Shown one piece after another: positions 28,984-37,911 of a stretch of 64,000 bases of DNA. Every line of letters starts with the position of its first letter. Positions within the stretch are counted from its first letter, which is position 1. Source of the DNA: Streptomyces sp. P3 (GTDB lineage: Bacteria > Actinomycetota > Actinomycetes > Streptomycetales > Streptomycetaceae); assembly GCA_016893485.2 (NCBI GenBank), contig JAFEKX020000001.1:8573501-8637500 (forward strand), given 5' to 3'. The position numbers and the translations under genes are program-made. The notes under the pieces are model-generated. The model was given only the letters and a program-made list of their open reading frames with translations, made no database searches and was not told the DNA's origin.

Positions 28984-29005
28984 GTCCCGGATTCTACTTG
29001 CAAAG

Positions 29006-29042
29006 GTACGTGGCACCTACTAATTTGATTGGTGTCACGTAC
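29006..29042. promoter_or_regulatory. Long inverted repeat, probable MarR operator
   Basis: GTACGTGGCACC at 29006-29017 and GGTGTCACGTAC at 29031-29042 match at 11 of 12 paired bases, with a 13-base A/T-rich spacer containing TACTAATTTGATT. Two further TACTAA boxes follow at about 29041 and 29062. The A/T richness in a very G/C-rich genome and the position 23 bases from the marR start mark an operator/promoter. Confidence 0.65.
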
Positions 29043-29149
29043 TAAAACGTTCGCGGCGCCTACTAAACCTCGTGCGTCCCGGACTCAGGTGCGTCCCGCG
29101 TCCCGCATCCCGCCCGTCGTCTCGTGTGCCCAACCCCAGGAGAGCACCC

Positions 29150-30114
29150 ATGGACATCCACGCCGCCGTCGTCAGCTCGTACGACACCCCGCCCCGCTAC
29201 GAGCCCTTCGACCTGCCCGCGCCGACCGGCGAGGACCAGGAGCTGGTCGACGTCCTCGCCGTCGGCCTGCACCCCCGTGTGCGCACCGGCGCGTCCGGCA
29301 GCCACTACACGAGCACCGGCAAGCTGCCCCTGGTCCCCGGAGTCGACGGCGTCGGCCGGCGCGCGGACGGCCGCCTGGTGTACTTCGTCACCGACGACGA
29401 CCTCGTCGGCCCGATGGCCACCCGCACCGTCATCGACAGCCGCCGCAGCGTCCCGCTCCCTGACGGCGCGGACGTCGTGAAGATCGCCGCCGCGATGAAC
29501 CCCGCCATGTCGTCATGGGTCGCGCTGCGCCGCCGCGTCCCGATCGAGGCCGGGCGGTCGGTGCTGATCCTCGGCGCCACCGGCAACGCCGGACAGATGG
29601 CGGTCCAGGTCGCCAAGCGGCTCGGCGCCGGGCGGGTCGTCGGCGCCGGACGCGACCAGACCCGGCTGGCGACCCTCGCCGGACTCGGCGCGGACGCGAC
29701 CGTCGCGCTCACCGACGACGCCGACGCCACCGCGACGGCCCTCGCCAAGGAGGCCGCCGAAGTCGACCTGGTCATCGACTACTTGTGGGGCAAGCCCGCA
29801 GGCGACGCGATCATGGCACTGCTCCGTGCCCGCGCCGACCGCAGCCGCGCCCTGAACTGGATCCAGATCGGCGCCCTGGCGGGCCCCACCATCGAACTCC
29901 CGTCGGTGGCACTGCGTTCGGCGAACTTCCGCCCCAGGGCAACGGCCAGGGCGCCGTGTCCACCAGGACGTATCTCGAGGAACTCCCGTCCCTGGTCGAC
30001 GAGATCGAGAGCGGCGGCATCGCGGTCACCGCGCGGGCGATACCCCTCATCGACGTGGAGAGCGCGTGGAACGCGCCCGCGGTCCACGGCGTCCGCACCG
30101 TCCTGGTGCCCTGA
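29150..30114 (+). CDS. MDR-superfamily (quinone-oxidoreductase-like) protein, one frame slip
   Basis: About 321 residues. N-terminal domain: MDIHAAVVSSYDTPPRYEPF and LVDVLAVGLHPRVRTGASGS. The dinucleotide fold is SVLILGATGNAGQMAVQVAK near residues 137-156, then DLVIDYLWGKPAGDAIMALL. The end is RAIPLIDVESAWNAPAVHGV. The zinc ligands of true alcohol dehydrogenases are not apparent. The frame slips near 29933. It starts the operon controlled by the MarR dyad and is followed 55 bases later by the flavin monooxygenase, suggesting joint metabolism of an aromatic or enone compound. Confidence 0.85.
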
Positions 30115-30169
30115 ACCCGCCCCGGCCGTCATGCGGTTCGCACCGGAACCACCCAAGGAGCACAGAGCC

Positions 30170-31948
30170 ATGTCCCCACCACAGACACCGACGTCATCAT
30201 CTGCGGCACCGGCGCCGCAGGACTGACCCTCGCCCTCGACCTCGCCCGCCGGAACATCGCCTTCCTGCTGATCGACAAGGCGTCACAGCCGTTCATCGGC
30301 TCACGCGGCAAGGGCATTCAGCCCCGCAGTCAGGAGGTGTTCGAGGACCTCGGCGTGATCGACCGGATCGTCGCCTCCGGCGGTGAGTACCCGGTACAGC
30401 GCGTGTACACCGACGCCGGGCCGGTCGACGAGGCCGTCGTCGAGCTGTCGGAGGCGACGCCCGCCGAGCCGTACCAAATCCCGCTGCTCGTCCCGCAGTT
30501 CCTCACCGAGCGCCGACTCCGCGAACGGCTCGCCGAGCTGGGCCACGCCCCTCACTACGGCCACGAACTCGTCGGCTTCGAGCAGGACGCCGACGGAGTC
30601 TCCGCGCGGATCGCCACCCCGGACGGTGAACGGACCGTACGCGTCGCCTACTTGATCGGCGCCGACGGCGGATCGAGCTTCGTCCGCAAGGCACTCGGCA
30701 TCGGCTTCCCCGGCAAGACCCTCGGCGTCCGGGCGATCGTCGCGGACGTGCTGGCCGAGGGCGTCTCGTGGGACGTCTGGCACCGCTGGGGCGAGGACAC
30801 CGCGTCGCAGGTGTCGCTGTGCCCGCTCTACGGCACCGACCTGTTCCAACTCCAGGCCCCGTACCCTTCGACGTCGACCTGGACCTCTCCGCCGAAGGAC
30901 TCACCGCGTTCCTCCGCGAGCGCACCGGCCGCGACGATCTCGTGATCCGGGCGGTGAACTGGGCGTCCGCGTTCCAGATGAACGCCCGGCTGGCCGACAC
31001 CTACCGGCGCGGACGGGTGTTCCTCACCGGCGACGCGGCGCACTGCCACCCGCCGACCGGCGGCCAGGGCCTCAACACCAGCGTCCAGGACGCCTACAAC
31101 CTCGGCTGGAAGCTCGCCGCCGTACTCGGCGGCGCCCCGAATCCCCTGCTGGAGACCTACGAGTCGGAGCGGCGCCCGATCGCCGAGGCCGTCCTCGGAC
31201 TCTCCGAGAAGCTCCTCGAAGCGGCCAAGCGGCGCGACACCCGCCGGGGCCGCGAGGTCAGCCAGCTCGATCTCGGGTACGTGGACTCGCCGTTGTCGCT
31301 GCCCGGTTCACGGCGCGACGGCCAAGTGCTCGCGGGGACCGCGCGCCGGACGCCCCCGTGACCGGCGCGGGCGGCCTCCCCACCCGGCTGTTCGGCCTCT
31401 TCCAGGGACCCCACTGGACGCTGCTCGGCCACGACGTCGACGACACGTCGGCCCCAACTCCCCGCCCCGGCCTGCACCTTCACACCATCGGCGCCCGGGG
31501 CGACCTCCTCGACACGGGTGGCTGGGTCCAGAGCGCCTACGGCCTGACCGCCGAGCAGTGGGTCCTCGTCCGCCCGGACGGCTATGTCGCGGCCGTGGTC
31601 GACACCGCCGAACTCGCCGCCGTAGAAGCCTATTTGGACACCGTCGGTGTCCGTCCGCTCGCGGTGGCGTCGCCGCCCGCCCCGGAGTCGCCCGTGCCGG
31701 AGAGCGGCACCGCCACGCCTCGCACCCGTCGCGAGCACCGGCAGGTCCGCACGGCCGCCGAGGAGCGGTTCGCCACCGCGCAGCGCGAACTCCAGGACCT
31801 GTCACGGCAGTTCCAGCGCGATCTGCGCACTGTACGACGGCAGGGCGAGACCAAGGCGATCGTGGCCCGCTCGAACCTCGCCGAGCTGGCGGTGCAGGGC
31901 ATCACCCGGCTCGCGGCCGGTCTGCGCACCGACCGCGGCGACCGCTAG
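30170..31948 (+). CDS. FAD-dependent aromatic monooxygenase (PheA/TfdB type) with extra C-terminal segment, frame slips
   Basis: About 593 residues. The FAD Rossmann motif is IICGTGAAGLTLALDLARR near residue 8. The DG motif follows (YLIGADGGSSFVRKALGI), then the GD motif VFLTGDAAHCHPPTGGQGLN with SVQDAYNLGWKLAAVLGG. A thioredoxin-like C-terminal domain includes LGHDVDDTSAP, WVLVRPDGYVAAVVD and YLDTVGVRPLAV. A further 90 residues, rich in Arg/Glu and able to form a coiled coil (AEERFATAQRELQDLSRQF), extend past the normal end. The frame slips near 30182, 30862 and 31340. It likely hydroxylates a phenolic substrate; the tail is unusual for the family. Confidence 0.85.
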
Positions 31949-31968
31949 GGCCGGTCCGCCCCGGGTCG

Positions 31969-32106
31969 TCACGTGGCGTCGAGGGCGTTCGTGATCGCCT
32001 TCACCCCGCCCTGCGCCGCGGAGCCGCCGTCGACCGTGATCTCCACGCCGCTGACGTACGACGCCGCGTCCGACAGCAGATACGCCTCGTACCCGACCTG
32101 GCACGC
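31969..32106 (-). pseudogene. Remnant: C-terminal end of a short-chain dehydrogenase
   Basis: The reverse strand encodes YLLSDAASYVSGVEITVDGG followed by SAAQGGVKAITNALDAT and a stop. This is the classic SDR C-terminus (LxSDxASyvxGxxxxVDGG). Upstream of about 32106 the SDR similarity stops at once, so roughly 200 residues are missing. It is therefore a decayed or truncated fragment. Confidence 0.6.
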
Positions 32107-32233
32107 CCTCGTCGCCGACGCGACCGTCAAGGCGCCCCGGGGCAGGAGGGTCACCCTGACGGTCGACGGGACCGCCACGGCCATCACGCCCGGCAAGACC
32201 TGCACCGGCGCCTGCACCCTCACCGTCGCGTGA
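32107..32233 (+). pseudogene. Remnant: C-terminal end of an unrelated protein
   Basis: The forward strand reads DATVKAPRGRRVTLTVDGTA, then TAITPGKTCTGACTLTVA, then stop. It looks like the end of a beta-sandwich secreted protein, with no N-terminal part present. It abuts the SDR fragment head-to-head, so this 265-base gap seems to be a junction of debris from two lost genes. I do not recognise the parent family. Confidence 0.4.
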
Positions 32234-32254
32234 GCCGGGGCGGAGGCGCGGAAC

Positions 32255-32653
32255 TCACCCGAGCCGCGCCTCCGCCTCCTTCGCGATCCGCTCGAACTGC
32301 GCGCCCATGGCCGCCTGGAGAGCCTGCGCCCCCGACAACGGCCGCACCATGACCGTCAGTTCGTCGATCAGGCCCTCCTCGTTGACGTGGATGAAGTCGC
32401 AGCCGGTCAGCTCGCGGTCGCCGACCCGCGCGGCGAACAGCAGGGCGTGGTCGGTGCCGTCCGGGTCGCCGATCTCCCGGACGTAGTGGAAGTCCTCGAA
32501 GACCCGGGCCACCCCGTGCAGGATCGCCGCGGTGATCGCCTTGCCGGGGTACGGCTTGAACACGACCGGGCTGGTGAAGACCACGTCCTCGGCCAGCAGC
32601 GCCTCGACGGCGTCCATGTCCTGCGCCTCGACGGCCTCACGGAACGCGCGCAT
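32255..32653 (-). CDS. SnoaL-like (NTF2 fold) protein
   Basis: Intact 132-residue protein. The NTF2/SnoaL pattern is MRAFREAVEAQDMDAVEALL, EDVVFTSPVVFKPYPGKAIT and GVARVFEDFHYVREIGDPDG, with VGDRELTGCDFIHVNEEGLI later. Such proteins act as cyclases, isomerases or ligand binders. It is divergent from a PadR regulator, with a small A/T-rich intergenic gap between, so it may be under PadR control. Confidence 0.85.
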   Translation of the reverse strand: MRAFREAVEAQDMDAVEALLAEDVVFTSPVVFKPYPGKAITAAILHGVARVFEDFHYVREIGDPDGTDHALLFAARVGDRELTGCDFIHVNEEGLIDELTVMVRPLSGAQALQAAMGAQFERIAKEAEARLG

Positions 32654-32668
32654 CGGTTCACCTCATAG

Positions 32669-32680
32669 TCAATTAGTTGA
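32669..32680. promoter_or_regulatory. Candidate PadR operator
   Basis: TCAATTAGTTGA has arms TCAA and TTGA around TTAG. It is one of the few A/T-rich spots in the region and sits in the short gap between the divergent SnoaL-like and PadR genes. A related ACTAATCAAC lies 16 bases further. The link to PadR is inferred from position only. Confidence 0.35.
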
Positions 32681-32723
32681 GTAGGTGTGGATGAGACTAA
32701 TCAACGGCTGTTAGCGTGTCCAC

Positions 32724-33282
32724 ATGTCCCTCAAGTACGCGGTCCTCGCGGCCCTCCTGGAAGGGAGGCCTCCGGCTACGAGCTGGCCAAGGTGTTCGAC
32801 GTGTCGCTGGCGAACTTCTGGCCCGCGACACCGCAGCAGCTCTACCGCGAACTGGAGCGCCTCGCGCAGGGCGGCCTCATCGAGGCACGGGTCGTACAGC
32901 AGGAACGCAGGCCCAACAAAAGGATGTTCACGCTCACCGAGGCGGGCCGGCGCGAGCTCGGCACCTTCGCCGCCGAGCCGCCCCGGCGCCCCACCGCCAT
33001 CCGCGACGAACTCCTCATCAAGATCCAGGCGATGGACGGCACCGACCCCGCCGTGACCCGCGCGCTGATCGAGGAGCGCGGGTCGTGGTCGCGCGGCAAG
33101 CTCGACCGCTATGAAAGGGTCCGGGACCGCCTCCTCGTCGGCCGGACCGAGGAGGAGTACCTCCGGGACGCCGACCGCGTCGGGCCGTATCTCACGCTGA
33201 TGGCCGGGATCTCCTTCGAGGAGGAGAACCTGCGCTGGTGCGAGCGCGTTCTCGCGGTGCTGGAGCAGCGGGGTTGCCCTAG
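32724..33282 (+). CDS. PadR-family regulator, frame slips
   Basis: About 186 residues. MSLKYAVLAALLEG, then after a slip near 32765, ASGYELAKVFDVSLANFWPA and PQQLYRELERLAQGGLIEAR form the PadR winged helix. The wing is PNKRMFTLTEAGRRELGTFA. The Vir-like C-terminal domain holds IRDELLIKIQAMDGTDPAV and LRDADRVGPYLTLMAGISFE. As read the frame runs on to 33565. A slip at 33273 beside GGGG exposes the natural TAG at 33280-33282, nine bases before the next gene. Confidence 0.85.
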
Positions 33283-33291
33283 GCTGACCCG

Positions 33292-34017
33292 GTGTTCAGC
33301 CCCGAAGGCCCCAGTCTGCGTGAACTCGCCGTCCAGGCACTGTCGTCCGTCGAGCACGGCTACGACCTCCTGGCGCCCAAGTTCGACCACACCCGTTCCG
33401 CACCCCGGCCCCGCTGCTCGACGCGGTGGCCGCGATGCTGCGGCGCGTCGGCCCCTTCGACGACGGACTCGACCTGTGCTGCGGTACCGGCGCGGGCGTC
33501 GAGGTCCTGACGAAGGTGTGCCAAGTGAGCGTCACCGGGGTCGACTTCAGCACCGGGATGCTTGAGGTGGCGCGGGAGCGGGTGCCGAGCGGCGGACCCC
33601 GCGTCTCCTGGGTGCGTGGCGACGCCAGGGCGCTGCCGTTCGCCTCGGCCTTCGACCTGGTGGTGAGCTTCGGGGCGTTCGGGCACTTCCTGCCCCGCGA
33701 ACTGCCGGGACTGTTCGACCAGGTCCACTCCGTACTCCGGCCCGGCGGCTGCTTCGCCTTCCCCGTCGTCGCACCGCCGCGCCCGACCTCGCCCGCGTAC
33801 TGGATGCTGTCCGGCTTCGACGCGGTGATGAAGGCCCGCAACGCCGTCTGGCGACCGCCGTTCGTCATGTACTACCGGGACTTCCAACTCGGGCTCGTGG
33901 GACCGGAGTTGGAGCGGGCCGGGTTCGCCGTCGACCTGTACGCCCCTGCCCGAGTTCGGGCGGCGCGGCGACGGCAGCCCCCGCGTCCGCATGGTCGCGG
34001 CGCGACGGCTGCCGTAG
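33292..34017 (+). CDS. SAM-dependent methyltransferase, two frame slips
   Basis: About 242 residues from GTG 33292. MFSPEGPSLRELAVQALSSV opens it. Motif I is GLDLCCGTGAGVEVL, followed by VTGVDFSTGMLEVARERVPS, FDLVVSFGAFGHFLPRELPG and VLRPGGCFAFPVVAPP. The frame slips near 33400 and 33945. The natural end (PEFGRRGDGSPRVRMVAARR) stops at 34017. It follows the PadR gene by nine bases. Substrate unknown. Confidence 0.83.
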
Positions 34018-34283
34018 CCGGGAGATCGGGGAGATCGGCGTCGTACGCGTGCTGGTCAATGCCCGGCGGTCGTCCGGGAGTTCACGCATGGCGGCGCACG
34101 GATGGCAGGGCGGTGTCCGCGACCTCCTGCAGGCCGTGGTCGATGGTCGGGGTGACCGGCGTATCGGTTGACGGCGTCACCTGCCGGATCTGTTGCGGAC
34201 GACGACGCCATTGTCGCGGTCCGGGCGATCTCCTACGCTGAGCGTCGAGTGGCCAAGTGTGTTGTCCGGGAACGGAGTTGTCC

Positions 34284-34730
34284 ATGCTCAGCAAGGGTGA
34301 AGCCGGCGAAGCGGTCCGCCAGGCCAAGGTCAAGACCGGTGTCACATGGGCCCAGTTGGCGGAGGCCGTGGGCCGGCCGCTCGCGTGGACCACGGCGGCC
34401 CTGCTGGGCCAGCACCCCATGTCCAAGGACGAGGCGGCGACCGCCGCCGCCCTCCTCGAACTCGGTGAGGACGTCGCCCTCGCCCTCCAACTCCAGCCCA
34501 CCCGGGGCGCGTTGGACGCTGCCGTGCCGGTGGACCCGACGATCTACCGGCTCTACGAGGTCGTCCAGGTCTACGGCCCCACCATCAAGGAACTGATCCA
34601 CGAGCAGTGCGGCGACGGCATCATGAGCGCCATCAACTTCCGGCTCGACGTGAGCCGCGTGCCCGACCCGGCAGGCGACCGGGTCGTCATCACCCTCGAC
34701 GGCAAGTACCTGCCGTACCAGTGGGAGTGA
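34284..34730 (+). CDS. cynS: Cyanate hydratase (cyanase)
   Basis: Intact 148-residue protein. It converts cyanate and bicarbonate to ammonia and CO2 in the cytoplasm as a decamer. The N-terminal helical domain has VTWAQLAEAVGRPLAWTTAA. The catalytic domain has PTIYRLYEVVQVYG and CGDGIMSAINFRLDVSRVPD, with Arg89, Glu92 and Ser115 matching the E. coli triad, and the family ending ITLDGKYLPYQW. The start at 34284 is preferred because upstream codons are not family-like. No carbonic anhydrase lies nearby, so the usual cyn operon partner is missing. Confidence 0.95.
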   Translation: MLSKGEAGEAVRQAKVKTGVTWAQLAEAVGRPLAWTTAALLGQHPMSKDEAATAAALLELGEDVALALQLQPTRGALDAAVPVDPTIYRLYEVVQVYGPTIKELIHEQCGDGIMSAINFRLDVSRVPDPAGDRVVITLDGKYLPYQWE

Positions 34731-34754
34731 CCGTCCCCGGGTGCGATGAGGGCG

Positions 34755-35898
34755 TCAGCGGCTGCGGGCGGAGTTGAGCCGGGCGGCCTGCCGGGTCAGA
34801 TGGTCGCGCTCGGCGAGGTTGGGGGCTTTCAGGGCCGCCTCCGCGTACAGCCGGGCCGCCGTCTTCGCGTCCCCGTCGCGTTCGTGCAGGTAGGCCGCGA
34901 CCGCCGTATACCGGGGCAGTGAGTCGTCCAGGGGTGCGAGCGCGGCGAGGCCCGCGCGGGGGCCGTCGGCCTCGCCCACGGCGACCGCGCGGTTGAGGCG
35001 GACCACCGGGTTGTCGGTCAGGCGCGCGAGTTCGTCGTACCACTCGACGATCTGCACCCAGTCCGTCTCCTCGGCCGTGGGCGCGTCCGCGTGCAGGGCC
35101 GCGGTCGCGGCCTGCGCCTGGAACTCACCCAACCGGTCGCGCGCCAGGGCGACTTGGAGGATGGTGACGCCCTCGGCGATCGCCGACGTGTCCCACCGCG
35201 CGCGGTCCTGCTCGGCGAGCGGCACCAGACTGCCGTCCGGCGCGGTCCGGCGGCGCGCCGGGCGTGGTGCAGCAGCATCAGCGCGAGCAAGCCCGCGACC
35301 TCGGGGTGGTCGATCGCGGCGGCGAGCTGCCGGGTGAGCCGGATCGCCTCGGCGGCGAGGTCGACATCCCCGAGTAGCCCTCGTTGAACACCAGGTAGAG
35401 CACGCGCAGCACGGTCGCCACATCGCCGGGCTGGTCGAACCGCACCCCGGAGACGGTGCGCTTGGCCCGGCTGATCCGCTGCGCCATCGTCGCCTCGGGC
35501 ACCAGATAGGCCTGCGCGATCTGCCGTGTGGTGAGCCCGCCGACGGCGCGCAGCGTGAGCGCGACCGCCGACGACGGCGTCAACGACGGGTGCGCGCACA
35601 GGAAGTAGAGCTGCAGCGTGTCGTCCGTCGCGGACGCGGGACCGGGCGCCGGTTCCTCGTCGACACGGTCCTCACGTCTACGGCGCGCACTGTCCGCCCG
35701 CGTCGCGTCGAGGAACCGCCGCCACGCCACCGTCACCAGCCAGGCCTTCGCGTCCCGCGGCGGATCGTCCGGCCACACCCGGACCGCCTCGACCAGCGCG
35801 TCCTGCACGGCGTCCTCGGCCGCCGCGAAGTCCGCTCCGCGCCGGACGAGGACACCGAGGACGCTCGGCGTGAGGCTCCTCAGCAGGACCTCGTTCAC
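34755..35898 (-). CDS. Second ECF42-group sigma factor, two frame slips
   Basis: About 381 residues from GTG 35898. Sigma-2: RRGADFAAAEDAVQDALVEA and AWLVTVAWRRFLDATRADSA. Sigma-4: LTLRAVGGLTTRQIAQAYLV and PEATMAQRISRAKRTVSG. The ECF42 extension is VLRVLYLVFNEGY, then RLTRQLAAAIDHPEVAGLLA, PTAEETDWVQIVEWYDELAR and a TPR-like tail ending LAERDHLTRQAARLNSA. The frame slips near 35250 and 35370. The GTG overlaps the DGPF stop (GTGA). It is clearly a paralogue of the sigma factor at 25102. Confidence 0.92.
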
Positions 35899-36312
35899 TT
35901 GAAGGTGCACTCCGTGGCAGTGGAGTGCACGCCCATGAACGGGCGCAGCTCCAGCCACTCGTGGATCGGCCGGCCACCGGCCCCGGGCGCGGCCGACAGC
36001 TCCCGGCGAGTTCGAGCGCGCGCTCGGTAGGTGTCGACGTCGATGACCATCCAGCCGGCGATGACGTCCTTGGTCTCGGCGAACGGGCCGTCGGTGACCG
36101 GCGGGCGGCCCTCGCCGTCGTAGCGGACGAAGGTCCCGGGGGGAGAGGGCCTGGCTGTCGACGAACTCGCCGGTCTTCTCCAGCCGGGCCGCGAAGTCGT
36201 TCATGTACTGGATGTGGGCCGAGATCTCCTCGGGCGTCCACCGGTCCATGGGGATGTCGTTCACGGAGGCGGGGGCGCCGCGGTAGTGCTTCAGGAGCAG
36301 GTACTTGGCCAT
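35895..36312 (-). CDS. DGPF (YCII-related) protein, several frame slips
   Basis: About 139 residues. MAKYLLLKHYRGAPASVNDI opens it, then DRWTPEEISAHIQYMNDFAA. After a slip near 36140 the core VTDGPFAETKDVIAGWMVID continues. A pair of slips near 36010-36030 must be read through to reach GRPIHEWLELRPFMGVHSTA and the stop at 35895. It is the first gene of the second ECF42 operon, behind a TGTCGA-N17-CGTC promoter, and is coupled to the sigma gene by GTGA. Confidence 0.88.
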
Positions 36313-36364
36313 CGTCGTTCTCCTCGGTGCCGGTGCGATCCATTGTGGTCGCCTTCACCTCGGG

Positions 36365-36391
36365 GACGGAGCCGGGCGCGGGTTCTCGACA
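36365..36391 (-). promoter_or_regulatory. ECF42 sigma-dependent promoter of second DGPF-sigma operon
   Basis: On the reverse strand TGTCGA (36391 down to 36386), 17 bases, then CGTC (36368 down to 36365), 53 bases before the DGPF start. It has the same spacing as the sites at 23965 and 26345 but different flanks. It suggests both paralogous sigma factors read one promoter type. Confidence 0.72.
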
Positions 36392-36502
36392 TCGGCGCAG
36401 CATCAATGTGCCGCGAGTTTCGCGGGGGAACGAGGGGAGCGAGGGGAGGGGGAAGGGAGGTGGGTGGTCACTCCTCTTCCCTTCTTAACGTATAGCGCAC
36501 CG

Positions 36503-36522
36503 GGGGCTTGCGGCAAGGCCCC
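36503..36522. promoter_or_regulatory. Rifamycin-associated element (RAE)
   Basis: GGGGCTTGCGGCAAGGCCCC, an inverted repeat, 57 bases upstream of the rgt start. I recognise it as the conserved element found ahead of rifamycin-inactivating genes in actinomycetes. A -10-like TATAGC at 36491-36496 precedes it, placing the element at the likely transcript start. RAE confers induction by rifamycins. Confidence 0.85.
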
Positions 36523-36578
36523 GTCGTGCCGCAGAATGTCCGGCCTGAGGCCACGACCTGCGGAAACGGGAGTCTCGA

Positions 36579-37828
36579 ATGCGTGTGTTGTTGACAACGT
36601 GGGGATCGCGCGGGGATGTCGAACCGCTCGCGGGACTCGCGTCGCGTCTGCTGGAACTCGGTGCGGAGGTGCGCGTGTGCGCGCCGCCCGACGAGGAGTT
36701 CGTCGAGCTGCTGGCCCGGGCCGGTGTGCCGCTGACGCCGCTCGGTCCCTCGGTGCGGTCCGTGGTGAACGGCGCGAAGCCGCCGTCGGCGGCGCGGGCC
36801 TTCGAGCTGGCGCCCGAGCTGGTCGCCGCCCGCTACGAGACGCTGACCAAGGCCGCCGAGGGCTGTGACGTGCTGCTGGCCACCGGACTGATGCCCGCCG
36901 GGGCCCGCTCGGTCGCCGAGAAACTCGGCATCCGCTATGTGCTGGCCTGCTTCCACACGGCGGGACTGCCGTCCTCGAAGTACCCGCCGCTCTCCCGGCC
37001 GGGCCACGCCTCCTCGCCGGAGGAGCTGCCGGGACCGACATCAAGGCCCTGTGGGAGCAGGACGCCCAGCGCGTGAACGCCCTGTACGGCGAGGCCGAGA
37101 ACCGGCACCGGGCCGAGATCGGGCTGCCGCCGGTCGAGAACGTGCGGGACTACGTCTTCACCGACCGGCCGTGGCTCGCGGCCGACCCGGTGCTGTTCCC
37201 CTGGCAGGACCACACCGACCTCGACGTCGTGGTGACCGGACCCTGGATCCTGCCCGACGAGCGCCCGCTCCCGGCCGACCTGGAGACCTTCCTGGACGCC
37301 GGTGAGGAGCCGGTCTACGTCGGCTTCGGCAGCATGGCGCTGCGCACCTCGCCGGACCTCGCCCGGGTCGCCATCGAGGCCGTCCGCGCCCAGGGGCGCC
37401 GGGTGCTGCTCGCCCGGGGCTGGGCGGACCTGGCCGCCATCGACGACCGGGACGACTGCTTCGTCGTAGGAGAGGTCAACCAACAGGCGCTCTTCCGGCG
37501 GGTCGCCGCCGTCATGCACCACGGCGGCGCCGGCACCACGACGACCGCCGCGCTGGCCGGCGTACCGCAGCTGGTCGTGCCGCAGATCGCCGACCAGCCA
37601 TACTGGGCGGCAGGAGTGGCCGACCTGGGCATCGGCGTCGCACACGCCGGACCTACGCCGACCTACGACTCCCTGACGGCCGCGCTCACCACCGTCCTGG
37701 ACCCCGGGACCCGGGCACGGGCGCGGGCGCTGTCGGCGGACGGCAGGATCCGCACCGACGGGACGACAGTGGCCGCGAAGATGCTCCTCGACACGGTCAG
37801 CGAGGAAAGGCCCTCCACGCGCGCGTGA
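36579..37828 (+). CDS. rgt: Rifamycin-inactivating-type glycosyltransferase (GT1/UGT family), one frame slip
   Basis: About 416 residues, GT-B fold. The acceptor half opens MRVLLTTWGSRGDVEPLAGL and LLELGAEVRVCAPPDEEFVE. The donor half has EPVYVGFGSMALRTSPDLAR and the nucleotide-sugar signature VMHHGGAGTTTTAALAGVPQ followed by LVVPQIADQPYWA. The frame slips near 37040. Macrolide-type GT1 enzymes glucosylate antibiotics. The assignment to rifamycin rests on the perfect RAE directly upstream and the helR gene directly downstream, not on sequence alone. It acts in the cytoplasm, adding a sugar to the ansa-chain hydroxyl that contacts RNA polymerase. Confidence 0.85.
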
Positions 37829-37911
37829 ACAGGCCGGACACAGAACACGAGAACCCGCACACACCGGTCCGCACGCCCCGCCGCGAGCGACCGCAGAACG
37901 GAATTGATGCC

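Noticed and set aside
33283..33565. Extended PadR protein running into the methyltransferase gene
   Set aside because: A slip at about 33273 exposes a TAG at 33280-33282 just before the next start. The extension is low complexity.
36450..36481. Imperfect hairpin GGGAAGGGAG/CTCCTCTTCCC as a terminator
   Set aside because: It lies between divergent promoters, not after a gene, and the stem is interrupted. It may be incidental purine/pyrimidine asymmetry.
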